A stretch of DNA of 64,000 bases from Valencia hispanica (lineage: Eukaryota > Chordata > Actinopteri > Cyprinodontiformes > Valenciidae): the NCBI GenBank assembly GCA_963556495.2, contig OY747716.1, positions 33,225,818 to 33,289,817 of the forward strand, in the 5' to 3' direction. Numbering within the stretch: position 1 is the first letter of the stretch; each line of letters begins with the position of its first letter. The position numbers and the translations under genes are program-made. Below are positions 35,901 to 46,535 of this stretch, piece after piece. The notes beneath the pieces are model-generated. The model was not told where the DNA came from and made no database searches. It saw only the letters and a program-made list of their open reading frames with translations.

Positions 35901-37105
35901 AGTTTCCACAACATGTTTCCATCCTAATGTGTCTGCAAGTAACAGCTTGGCTCACATTCAGCATAATCTGACAAAGTCAAATTAACAGCAATGCTTCAAA
36001 GCATCTCGTTTCTTAGTAGGCTGATGTGCTTTGAAATGAAAATCAGCATATTTCTGCCAGCTGTATTGGCTGTATTGTGAGACGGCACACCTTTATGGAT
36101 GAATGGATGTGCCTGGTTCTTGTAAGACAGCTCTTTTGTCACAACCAAAATAATTAGGCCGACTGTCGGGGCCCTTTCTGACAAATGGAGTGACTGTGCT
36201 GACTTATGGCACCAATCACTTTCCGCAGACAAATTCCTCCAGTGATGAGGACTATTTGAGAAGAGTAAACAAATTAACCAAGGCACTCAGTCTTGGAGAA
36301 GGCACTGCATTGTTGCAGAAGCTCCAGCTCTACGTCTAAAGAATTTTTCTGTGACAAAAAACAGGCTTTGATGAAGAAAACTGACTTGACAAGAAAAAGT
36401 AATTCTGAAGACAGTGACTTTACTTTCAGAGTGCATGTTAATGTAATTTTTTCACAAATGTCATCAAAAATTATTTCTTTCCTCTAACGCTCTCTATTTG
36501 ATTCAATTGACATTTACTAGTTTATTTCCAAGCAAATCCCCTGATCCTAAACTAGCATCTCATAATTTCTATAAAAAGAACCTGCAAAAATATAAACAAC
36601 ATAAAACCTTAATCTGCTTTATAATATTTCCCTTTTAGAACAAAAACGAATTTAATCGTTTAATATACGTCAGCATCTTTGTCAGAAGAAAGATTAAATG
36701 GAGAAGCTCTGACACTTTGCTTTGAATCCATAACAAAAGGCCACGACTCCACTGAGATTGCTTTTTTGTGTGACTTAAGGTTGAATCCATCAATGGTATA
36801 TGGTGGGAACTGAGGAGAATGATGGAGAATGATTTGAGGAATTTTAAATTCAGTGCTGTGCAAACGTTGTCACCTACTACCTACTTTTTAACATTTTGTT
36901 TACACAACACAACCGCAAACAATGTGTACATTTTTATCATTAGTTAATTTATTTCACTAATTCAAAACTAATAGTTCTCCATCAACAGACGTTCCTGACA
37001 TAGTTGCAGACCTCTGCTGCTCCTCTAGAGTTACCACTGGTCTCTGGGCTGCTTCTCTGGTTAAAGCTGTTGATGTCAAACTTGTTAGTTTAAAGGGGGT
37101 GGCCA
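35901..37105. other. no feature recognised
   Basis: AT-rich DNA with chance ORFs only. Confidence 0.4.
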
Positions 37106-37196
37106 TGTCTCGGGAAGTCTGAAACTTATGGATCTTATGTAGGGGTATCAGAGTAAAGAGGCCAAATACAAATGCATACCACAATATAATAAAATT

Positions 37197-37896
37197 AAAG
37201 GTCTCATTCACTGAGAAACAGTGTAATACTTTCTCTGTTTGAAATACGATCGGTCACTCTGAGTTGCATAAGCATGGTGAATATGAACATTTTCTCCAAC
37301 CCCCATTACCTGCGTTAGCCAAAGAAAGGAAATAGACAGCAAAAACAAGCGATTCAAAAAAAAGCCAGTCCCTTCTACGTCACAGGGAAAATTTGTATTT
37401 ATGGTCTTGCCTAACTTGGCTTGTGACCGCCAATGGGAAGGTGAGAGCAGAGCATGTCTCTGCTAGTAGAAGCCAGTGCCATTTAGATAGGGGGCGCTGG
37501 TAAAAGCTAACCTCCACAAAATGGCAGAACTCCTTCAGGCTTGTGTTATTTGTGGACATGGCACATTAGCGTTGCATTTTTTACACAAGAAAGAGGAAAC
37601 AGTTGGAATTTGTCTTGGAACAACACCGTTGAAGTAAGTTGAGTTAGGTATTTGTTCAAAAGGAGCATAAGAGTCGTAATGCTGTTAGCCAATCAGAGAC
37701 CAGATGTTTGCATATCATGAATATTAATAGAGTTTGACTCGTAATCGTGTCATTTCCACTCACCCACTCTTCCGACAAGCTTCAGCCTCCTAAAACAGGA
37801 CATTCTTTCCATATAAAATGACTCACAAGGCATTCATTGCTACCACACCAAATTTGTTGAAAAAATCTGTTGAAAAAAATGAGTGAATGAGACCTT
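37197..37896. mobile_element. TIR element with zinc-finger-like exon, copy 1
   Basis: The ends are inverted: AAGGTCTCATTCACTGA at the left, and AAGGTCTCATTCACTCA read inward from the right. The interior shares an ordered block with 45.78-46.38 kb in reverse orientation: GAGAAACAGTGTAATAC, AAATACGATCGGTCA, GTCCCTTCTACGTCACAGGG, a conserved ATGGCAGAA exon start, and TTACATTTTTTACC/TTGCATTTTTTACA. It is inserted in a Tc1 relic. A target duplication could not be fixed. Confidence 0.65.
37521..37633 (+). pseudogene. THAP-like first exon of a transposon gene, copy 1
   Basis: ATG 37521, in a good Kozak context (AAAATGGCA), opens MAELLQACVICGHGTLALHF and then LHKKEETVGICLGTTPL. The exon ends at a perfect GTAAGT donor (GAA|GTAAGT). 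The CxxC followed by LHFLxKK recalls the start of a THAP-type zinc finger, and the second copy reads LHFLPKKDELRKK, closer to that pattern. Identity as THAP is an inference; the distal Cys/His pair would be in a later exon that is not present. Confidence 0.45.
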
Positions 37897-37966
37897 TGTG
37901 GTAGCAATATGACAAAATGTAATAAAGCTCAAGGGATGTGAATACTTTTGCGAGGCGCGTTATCAA

Positions 37967-39051
37967 ACTGCACTTGCAAGCTGCACTTAAGTTAGAACTG
38001 ACACATTCCTGAAATGAAAAAGTAAAGAGAGCCAACTAGGATCAATTGGAGAGGATGTATGATGGTTTAACCCAGGTTACCAGGGTAGTAATAATAAATA
38101 GGAGAGGCATCCAGCTGCAGACAAGATGGCGGACTAACCTCCACTCTGTGCCAGAAGCTCCGAAGCAGAAGTTGTTCTTCTTCAAAGCGGAAGTTGTTCT
38201 TCGTGGGGCAGGGAAGAAGTTCTTCTTCGTGTATATTTTGTTTAGCAGGAGATGACGGAGAGAAAGAACGTAAGAGAAAGAGTGTTTTTTTATTATTCTC
38301 CTTATAACAAGAGTTATTTTCTCGAAGATACATTCTATAAAAGGTAGCGTATCAAAGGATTAGGGGCAACATAAGTTGCTATTTGTTGTTTTTTTCGGCT
38401 GAGTTCCTTTGTTTTGTTTGTGGATGGGGGGTATTGGGGACTTGTTGATGAGTTGCTATATAAAAATTTAAAAGTGTAAAAAAAGAAAAAGAAAAAACGA
38501 ATTAAAAGAATTGATTAAACAAAAGAAAAAAAGAAATTATTTTTGTTTTTCCAACCTGTTCCATTATTTATGCATACTTTGTCCAATAAAAGCGGAAATT
38601 AAATAATTTCTTTAGTCGTTTCTGAATCTGATAAAGAAAATCAACATTTTATATATATATATGTATCAATTGTCAAGACATAAATAAACTAAAATGAAAT
38701 AAAAATGGAAAGCCATATATTATAGCTAGTTTAATTAAACATTTTCCATTTTCAGGGTTATCTGTAAATTCATAAAACCCACTTTTTAACAATGATATAT
38801 TCTTACTTTCTTCAGATTTTCTTATTATAAATTTAATTTTCCTTTTCCGTAATTCAAAACAAATTGGTTAAAAAGCAACACGATACACTCAAACACAAGA
38901 ACTAACTGATTATAGATGTTGCGCAAAAGCCCTTTTTGAGATAATTACACCTTTTAAATAAGAGGTCATTTTAAGCCTTTCAAAGTAATCTATTTCCAAC
39001 AGCCTTGATATTAAAGAGAGTGATAAATTCCTATTTTCATTCTTCTTTGTT
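37967..39051. other. no gene recognised
   Basis: Includes GAAGTTGTTCTTC direct repeats near 38168-38200 (three imperfect copies with GAAGTTCTTCTTC near 38215) and A-rich DNA around 38470-38545. Nothing attributable to a known family. Confidence 0.45.
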
Positions 39052-39067
39052 CCCCCCCCCCCCCCCC
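39052..39067. repeat. C16 homopolymer
   Basis: Uninterrupted run of 16 C. Confidence 0.95.
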
Positions 39068-40519
39068 TTTAATATAGTCCAACAAATCCATCCATAAAAA
39101 TTAGCCAAGGGAAATTAGACAAAGTAACATGGCCCCATCATAATCACAAATAGATGTTCTGGTAAAAAATGATGTTTTTTTCCCCCTCTAGCTTATGAAA
39201 ACTGGTGTTAGCTACTGTGGGATCACATGTGAGTAAATAGCAATCACATGAGTTGGGGATTGTAACAGTTTATATATATATTTTAATAAAGGGTTTGTAA
39301 AGAAATTGTGAAAAATTGTCATTTATAGCCATATGTTTTGAGCATTCTCTCATGGGGATGAAGGTTTTAGCTATAAGCTTTGATGTGGGAGGCATAGGAA
39401 TAATTACTATATTTCTGTAAAGTATTATTAGAGGCTTACAATGAGGCCAGTAAAGCAAGTTCTCCTTCAACTACAATTATACATTTATGAGTAGGACAGT
39501 TATGAAACAGAAATACCAAAACAGACAAAAACACAAAAAAGTTAAAACTATTGCAAAAGGTCAGCCACATCATTTCTGCTGTCCTCCATATTAATCCTTC
39601 AGACTAGCGAAAAATGAAGGTATTAGCAAAGGCTTATAGAAGCGTACCTGCAATCTCTTTTTCACCCAATAGAGTATTTTTAGTAACGCTTCTGGAGGTT
39701 AATGAACATGACGACAGCTTAAATCTTGAGCCCCACTTATAAACAATCTTGGTGCCCCCCTTCATTTGGCCATGCTAAAATAGCATGTAAGATAACCTCT
39801 GCATTGAGAAAATGACTAGTTGACAGCAGAATAAAAGTCAAGACTCCTCTTTATTTTCATTTGCGAAAAAATTATTAGATGTTGTTTTGGATAGTTTAAA
39901 AAAAGTTGTGTTGAAAATAAAGAATATGGAATAAGTGCTTGGGTATATTCTAAAGGTGAATGTCCACATATGGATATTCATGTTTGCAAAATCACTGAGG
40001 TTTTTAAATTATTTTTCTTGCTAATGGGCTGACATGGATAGAAGGGCCAGGCTGTTACACCTACTTATGTGGTTGAAGATGCTTTCCTAATATTGCTGCA
40101 TTACAATGTTACACTTGTAATGAAAGGCTAACTATATATTTTATACAGTAATAAATAATGTTTTGCATTGTACATTAGCCCAGAAGAGTCAACAAAATGC
40201 AAAACCCACAACACAGCATGACAGAAGTTATGCTAGGAAAAAAAAAATAATAATAATAATCTTTTATAAGATTAAAACGCTTTTATAAGGCTTTCCATTT
40301 GAAATAAATGCATTCCCAATTTTTATGGGGCTCTCTCAGCAGCGTGCCAATGCTAAATTATACTCTTTACTCCCCTCAGTCCGACACCCAGGTCCAAGAA
40401 AAAAAATAAATTATATTGGGTTAAAAAAAAGATAGACAAGTTCTTTGATATTTTAAATAAAACAAAGAATCCCAGTTTGGCATTTTCAATAATCAAGTAA
40501 GGTTTTATATATCACAAAC
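39068..40519. other. no feature recognised
   Basis: AT-rich DNA with small AAT runs near 40243-40258. Confidence 0.45.
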
Positions 40520-40532
40520 TAATAATAATTAC

Positions 40533-40574
<42 letters not shown>
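40520..40574. repeat. (AAT)n microsatellite
   Basis: AAT trinucleotide units interrupted once near 40530 and then perfect to 40574. Confidence 0.95.
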
Positions 40575-40575
<1 letters not shown>

Positions 40576-41189
40576 TGGAGGAATTAAAACGACCACACAA
40601 CAGCTAGGTTCGATCATCCACTTTAATCAACTCCAACTACTCTAACGGTAAACCAGACCACATATGATACCCAAAAAAAACATATTTTTGAATCCAAACA
40701 TCCTGTTGACATGGGTGTGAGTGGAGCCCCCTGGTGGTCCCCCTTAACATATTTCAGTCACAGCAAACCTAGCAGTCCACACCAGTGTTGGTGGGCTACT
40801 GTCTGTAGCTGCATGATATTTTGGCCCTTTCAAATTAAGCATTAAGTAATTAAATGGATTTTGCAAACATGAAGGCCTTCAATGGCATTAAAAAGCATAA
40901 AATCTGATTCTAAGCAGTATTAAAATTATTTTGGTAGTTTTTAAGAATAATACATATGTAATTATAAATGGTGATTCGGTGTTAAACTGTGTATTCGAGA
41001 GACATTAGCATCAATATGTAGAACTGTGTCGGAAATTTCTTCCGCCCTCCTGTGAAACCAGATGTTTGAAAAGAATCAGCGTATGCTGGAGCAGAAGGAA
41101 AATATGTTTGTGCAGAGAAAAAATGGGAAAATGCCAATTCCAGCAAAAGTGGCAGGAAAATGAGGAACTCAGGACATGGCTGCAGCCTG
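40575..41189. other. no feature recognised
   Basis: AT-rich spacer between the AAT tract and the second MITE copy. No coding signal or recognised repeat. Confidence 0.4.
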
Positions 41190-41192
41190 TTA

Positions 41193-41735
41193 TGGCCTGT
41201 TCACACTGTCCAAAACGTAAACGCCTAGAACAGACAGCAAGATAAGAGTCTCTGTAGTGCTTTGTGTGCTTTGGCTGCAACAGTTTGTGAAACTTTTGCT
41301 GCTTTCTAAGCTTCAAAGTGGCAAAAGCCAGCAACGCAGAAGGTGAGCTAGCTGAACTTTCGGGGCAGTCCCAACCAATCAGAGTGTCTCACGTAGTGAC
41401 GTCACTACACATTTCTTGAATGGATGGGCAGCACCTCATCCATACGCAGCTCCAGGAGCAAATAGTTAAGCTCTCCAAAATCAGAACACCTCTCAAGAAT
41501 GGGGTGTATCCACAAATGGGGCTCATGTGCCCAACGACAATGTTGTCTAGCTTTATTTAGCAAATAAAGCCAAGCCACTCTCTCAATATGATCTGCCATT
41601 GTTTAAAACATTCGGCAACAGAGGAAGCCTCTTTTTCTGCTCAGCAAGCTTCAGGCCTAAAAATGTATAGGCTTTAAACTAGTGACTTTGTGAGCGTTTT
41701 TTGACGGCGATAAAGCGTGCGTTGTGAATGCGGCA
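41193..41735. mobile_element. PIF/Harbinger-like MITE, copy 2
   Basis: Begins TGGCCTGTTCACAC and ends GTGAATGCGGCA. It is flanked by TTA on both sides (41190-41192 and 41736-41738), again a TWA duplication. Same internal landmarks and orientation as 30024-30636, with indels and many substitutions. A minus-strand frame reading MLAFATLKLRKQQKFHKLL aligns with MLAFAGLKLEKQQKHQKLL in copy 1. Confidence 0.8.
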
Positions 41736-41769
41736 TTAATAGTCAAGATGGAGAAGGATTTTTCAGGAA

Positions 41770-42610
41770 TCCTCCGAATACATTTGGTAGGTTCCGATAC
41801 CGGTAAAAAGAATATTTTTCTGTGCTAATTTTCAGTACTTTTCCAATAAAATGTTCCTGTTAATGTGCCGCTCCATTCCTTCCGTTGCCGCACGTCACGT
41901 GACTGATCCCTCATGAGGAGACGAGCTCGCTCACTCACTCACACAGCCTCTCCCCTTTCTACAAAACTTCTCCAGCAAAGCGTAACAAGTTTGCAGATTA
42001 AAATGCCAAAAAAATCAAAAGTTTGGCCTCATTTTTAAAAAGTAAACGGCAACAGAGCTGAATGTAACATCTGCGAGAAGATTTAAGACGCGAAAAATGG
42101 TAATACCAGCAATTTAACAAAGCACCTTGTCATGTATGGCACCATCTTGCGAGCATATACCGTCTTTGACAGGAAAAAAAAGCAGACCCGAGTCTACAAA
42201 CTTCCACCTCCGCTGCATGAGCAACAAAAAGAAAAACACTGGAGGTGTCTGAGGATGAAAGGCTTATAAAGATATAAAGGTATAAATACATCATAACACA
42301 AACTTCCCCACCATTTGTTTACCATTAGAAAATGCAGTTTAGCAAGCTTGTTTTTGACAGCATTAGTATTACTGAAAGGCTATTTTTATTTTTTATTCAA
42401 ATATTTCAATTTTGTGCTTTTACTGTTTGCACTGAAAGTTTACTGTGGTTTTGCTTAAAAAATAGAATTAAAATATAATATAAATAGAATAGAATAAACT
42501 GAAAAGTAAAAACTGAATAACCTTTAATAAATTTGTTATTCTCTGTTAAGATTAGACTTAAAAATATAGGTATCGAAAAAATATCGACTACCAGGTATCG
42601 TTAAAGTAGT
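41770..42610 (+). mobile_element. hAT relic with BED zinc finger remnant
   Basis: Flanked by GGTTCCGATACCGG-type and ACCAGGTATCG-type sequences, characteristic of fish hAT elements. ATG 42003 opens MPKKSKVWPHF (then a stop), with in-frame continuation KVNGNRAECNICEK and NGNTSNLTKHL. That is a BED zinc finger (W-HF, CxxC, H-x-L pattern). The catalytic hAT domain is missing. Multiple stops make it non-functional. Confidence 0.7.
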
Positions 42611-43312
42611 AGTATCGAAAAATATCTAAAGGTACTTAGACAGTAGTTATTTATGGCTATTTACTGATCCGTAACCAACAGCGGAATGTTTTTAGCAACT
42701 ACCGTGAGCACCACAAATGGCACAACTGCGGGTGTAGTGAACAATACCATTGCAACATCGAGCAGTCTTCGAGCGTCATTTGGATTGCGAGTGACGCTGT
42801 GTGTGGAGGTGCTTTGCTGTCTGAACACTGCCGTGCAACACCACTCATGGACATCCAATGAGGGTGTTTCTGATTAGTTCCAGGCAGTTACCAGAATCAG
42901 AAATAGCCAAATTTTTCACATGTGGAAAGAACAAAACTAGCTAAATGATTATACTGCCAATTTATAAATTACATTTACTTCAAGGTACTTTAAAATACAC
43001 TGTTTCCAGACCTTTTCTTTAATATACATATTCATGAGTTGTCATGGGTGCTTTTGATGGCATTAAAAAAAGGCATTAAAAAAAGGCATTAAAAGGGAAT
43101 TAAAAAGCATTAAATCAGATGAGCTCATGTCTGCAGAAACCCAAATTATATTTGTAATAATCTGTTATGTTATTGTAGTGGCACCGAATTTGATGCTTTG
43201 TTTTAAATAAAAGCAATCAGATAATGTTATGCATACTGTATCTTTTAATAGTTTGTACTAACTGTGATTTCATGAAAGCGTGTTTTTACTCAGGCAATTA
43301 TACTGTAACTAT
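42611..43312. other. no gene recognised
   Basis: Contains three close copies of AAAGGCATTAAAA near 43065-43095. A minus-strand open frame at 42661-42858 has no domain. Confidence 0.45.
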
Positions 43313-43701
43313 TAGGGATGTGTACTGGTAAAAATCTGGTGATATGGTATGTATCAAGATACAGGAGAGACGATACGATATATTGCGATACAATGAGTAA
43401 GTCTATATATTGTGATTTTTAAAACGGAATTTAACTGTAGAAAAACTGTCACAGCATTCTAAACACTTCCACCTGTTTCATACATAACACAACCAGTTTT
43501 ATTACTAGATCTAGTTGATCCACTAGAACGAAGAAGGTGGAAAAAGGCCACAAACTACAAGTCATACTAATAATTTCACTTCAAAAATGACAAATAAAAA
43601 AAAAAAAAACACACACAACAAATCGATACGTTGCTTTTGAATATCAATACAATATCGGGACATACAATATTGCTATATATCAATATTTTCTTACATCCCT
43701 A
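43313..43701. mobile_element. hAT-type MITE with 8-bp target duplication
   Basis: Begins TAGGGATGT and ends ACATCCCTA, with subterminal GATAC/GTATC-rich sequence. Flanks are GTAACTAT (43305-43312) and ATAACTAT (43702-43709), matching at 7 of 8 bases, as expected for a hAT 8-bp duplication with one later change. At 389 bp with no coding capacity, it is non-autonomous. Confidence 0.8.
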
Positions 43702-43709
43702 ATAACTAT

Positions 43710-45780
43710 CTCATACCAAACCACATTGCTGTTCATGGTTGCATGAAAAGCTTTAATATTTTTGCTCAATACACACCATTACAACTCCTCTCAAAATGGG
43801 ACACTGTAGCATTCATACAGCTTTTTTTAGCTTGTCAATAAAAAAGCTTTTGAAGGGCCAGATAAACAGCCTCTGCATGTTTGGATATATGCTGTCTTCT
43901 CCTGCGCTCAAACACAGGAGTAACGTCACATTTTCTTAATAAAGACCACAAAAAATCTGGGGCAGCTTATTCTGGTCTATGGGAACGTAGGGTAGTACTG
44001 TGATGGTGATAAGTAAATCAAATCCTGGTGAGTCTGAGCATTATTGCATATCGGGCCCAGATTTATCAACCGCAAGCATTACCCAGAAGTGAATAAAAGA
44101 ACTGCAAATGCTGTTAATGTCAATGTGAGGCTTGCCTCAGTTTCCTATTTGATTTCTGCTTCATTTATTGTAGCTTATAATAAGAGTATAGCTTCATTAT
44201 AGCAGCTATTTCTAGCTATGCAGAGACTTGGGAGTGCATCAAATAGTCTGAGCATAGCACAGTTAAAATGTACACAACTATGTGCATTTTGCAGCTGTGT
44301 TTGAATTAATATTTTCACCAAATTAGGACAAGATACATTGCCTTTTGTGACTCACATTCTCTGGAGAAAAAAATCAGGTTACGTGCATGCTCTTTGATTG
44401 TACAGTATGCACAGTATAGTCACTTGCCAAAGTCATGCCGCATCAGCATCAAAACGCTGCCAGAGGCAAACAGTGTCAGGTGATTTCAAGCCACTGACTC
44501 TACAGGTAAATGTAGGCAAAGCTAATGTGTTATTATGCTTTTAGCTAAAGCAGTCTAAATACACACTAAATGCCTGTTACTGTTGCATTTATCAACTTTA
44601 ATTGAACATTATGTGCAGAATAAGGATTAAATATTATATTAATAATGTGCTGGAACAAGGCCCAATAGTAATTAGGATTTGCATATATTATTCAAATGAA
44701 TTAAAAAAGAAATAAGCAAAAAGTAATACAATTAAACTAGATAGGGGTTATTTTCATGAGATTATGCTTCAATTCTTCCTCTGGAAAGCTACATGGTAAA
44801 CTCATGAAGGGAGAGGTCAAAGTTGTAATGGGAGGTGAAAAGATGAGGGAATTCTTGATGGTTTGTGTCTTTCCTATAACGTAGGAGGCATGTCACATCG
44901 AGGAAACATCAACGGACACACTGACAGATCTGCGAGTGAGATCCAACTGAGCAAGAGAGAGGAGAGGAAGAGTGGGTTGGGAGGGCTACATCTCGCTGTC
45001 TTCTTGTATGAGCACTGGTGGACACATATCCATTGTGACACCCACATGCCAGAGCCAACCAATCACAAGTACAGATACAAACCCCAAGGACACAAACCGG
45101 CACACATACCCCTGTTGAGACTAGAAGGAATTATTCCAACTCTTCCTGCACACCATGGAGATTTCATCCTACACTAAGGCCAGCACAGAGAGCAGGTGTC
45201 GGAGCAGGGGAAGGCTGTGGGCTGATGGTTGGCAGCTCAGCTCCCATCTGACTTCACATCAGAACTCGGCGACACAAACAGGGTGTGCAAATTCCTCAGT
45301 AAACAGAGTCTATGTCAACAAAGTGGACATTATGTCTCATGTCAGCCCATGCTTAGCCAAAGTCTATCAAACAATCCAGACTGAAGTCCTGTTGCTTTAA
45401 TAGGATTACACAGAGAGAGTCGCTGCGCAAAATCAGGAGGCTGAATACGCCTCTTACACATGTTAAACTCTAATGAACTTTGGAACAGATATTTAGCAAG
45501 GTACCAAATATATAAATAAATTAAAAAAATTAAAGAGAAAAAAATTAAAAACCTTCAAGAGAAAAAGTCAGCTATGACAAAACTGTAAAACCACTGCGCT
45601 GCATTTCGGGACCTGCCATTATTTGTCTTTTTTGTCTCCATTCCTGTTTTCTTTTTTCTATTTCCAGCAGAGATAAGATAAACTTTGAATACCCTTAAAT
45701 GTCTTGCAAAGGGTGAGCTTCTTGAACTTCTGGATTCTACTTAATTGATGAAGAAAAAAACTCCATAAATTACATATTTT
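43710..45780. other. no gene recognised
   Basis: The 104-aa plus-strand frame at 44863-45177 overlaps open frames on the other strand and has no domain. About 44580-44720 contains ATTTGCAT and several ATTA/TTAAT cores and may be regulatory. Confidence 0.45.
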
Positions 45781-45781
45781 A

Positions 45782-46380
45782 GGGTCTCATTCACTCTTTT
45801 TTTCAATCAATTTCCTGTGGTCTCTAGCCCAGTTATAGGCCTTGTGAGGGTTGGGGTTTTATGTGGAAAAAATGCCCTGGCGCTCCTGTTTCAGGAGATT
45901 GCAGTTTGTCGGAGGAGTGGGTGGGGTGACACATTAGGATCACTTGTCTAACTCATAAATAATAGATAACTAACTTAACTTTGCTGGCGGTGTTCCAAGA
46001 CACATTCAAATAGTTTCTTCCTCAGCTCATCTTTCTTTGGTAAAAAATGTAATGCTGATGTGCTATGTCCAGAAATAAAACAACCCTGACCCTGTTCTGC
46101 CATGATGTGGAGTTGCTAACAGTTAGCTTCGGTTTATAGCTTCTATACTTGCAGAGACATGCTTTGCTCTCTCCAGGCTGCAAAATCTGCGTTCCCATGG
46201 GCAGTACCATGAATACTAATTTTCCCTGTGACGTAGAAGGGACTGTCTTTTTCCGACTCACTCATTTTGTCGTCTGTTTAATTTGTGTAGCTAATGCAGG
46301 CATGCAGCTCAGAATGACCGATCGTATTTCACAAATGTATTACACTGTTTCTCAGAGAACGAGACCTTTAATATGTGAAA
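45782..46380. mobile_element. TIR element with zinc-finger-like exon, copy 2 (inverted)
   Basis: The left end reads GGGTCTCATTCACTC, and the right end read inward AAAGGTCTCGTTCTCTGAG. The flanks TTTA on both sides could be a 4-bp duplication. Internally it is the reverse complement of 37197-37896 over GAGAAACAGTGTAATAC, AAATACGATCGGTCA and GTCCCTTCTACGTCACAGGG, extending through the ATG exon. Confidence 0.65.
45975..46103 (-). pseudogene. THAP-like first exon of a transposon gene, copy 2
   Basis: ATG at 46103-46101 opens MAEQGQGCFISGHSTSALHF followed by LPKKDELRKKLFECVLEHRQ and a stop. It aligns with the exon at 37521 (MAE--Q-C-I-GH-T-ALHFL-KK). The second Cys of the CxxC is Ser here. The donor corresponding to GTAAGT is degraded to GTTAAG. 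Confidence 0.5.
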
Positions 46381-46435
46381 TTAAAGATTGTTTGGTAAGT
46401 TTTCGATTTTTCATTCTGCCTGACTACAAAAACAC

Positions 46436-46535
46436 TGTGTGTTTATCTTGCCCTGTGATGGATTGGGTAAGGGTCTACCTTGCCTCCCGCCCAATGACCA
46501 CTGGAGATAGGTACTCCAAAAGCAACATAAAAAGC
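46436..46535 (+). mobile_element. 3' tail of the fish SINE/LINE-like repeat (copy 2)
   Basis: TGCCCTGTGATGGATTGGG, CTACCTTGCCTCCCGCCC and CTGGAGATAGGTACTCC match the tail at 31.13 and 58.91 kb. Confidence 0.6.

Larger units (their letters stand above)
37106..37966 (-). mobile_element. Tc1 family A terminal scrap split by a TIR element
   Basis: The left part (about 37135-37196, GGGGTATCAGAGTAAAGAGG and CCAAATACAAATGCATACC) and the right part (37897-37966, GACAAAATGTAATAAAGCTC and TGTGAATACTTTTGCGAGG) are the two halves of a family A terminal region. They are separated by the element at 37197-37896. Orientation is assigned from the left part only and is uncertain. Confidence 0.5.

Noticed and set aside
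36957..37211. 84-aa minus-strand ORF as a membrane protein
   Set aside because: It overlaps the Tc1 terminal scrap and the left end of the TIR element. The hydrophobic start is AT-rich transposon DNA.
40520..40574. CRISPR-like regular array
   Set aside because: It is a simple AAT microsatellite. No spaced repeats or cas genes exist, and the DNA is eukaryotic.
44863..45177. 104-aa ORF
   Set aside because: Two overlapping minus-strand frames of similar length exist, with no domain and no evidence of coding bias.
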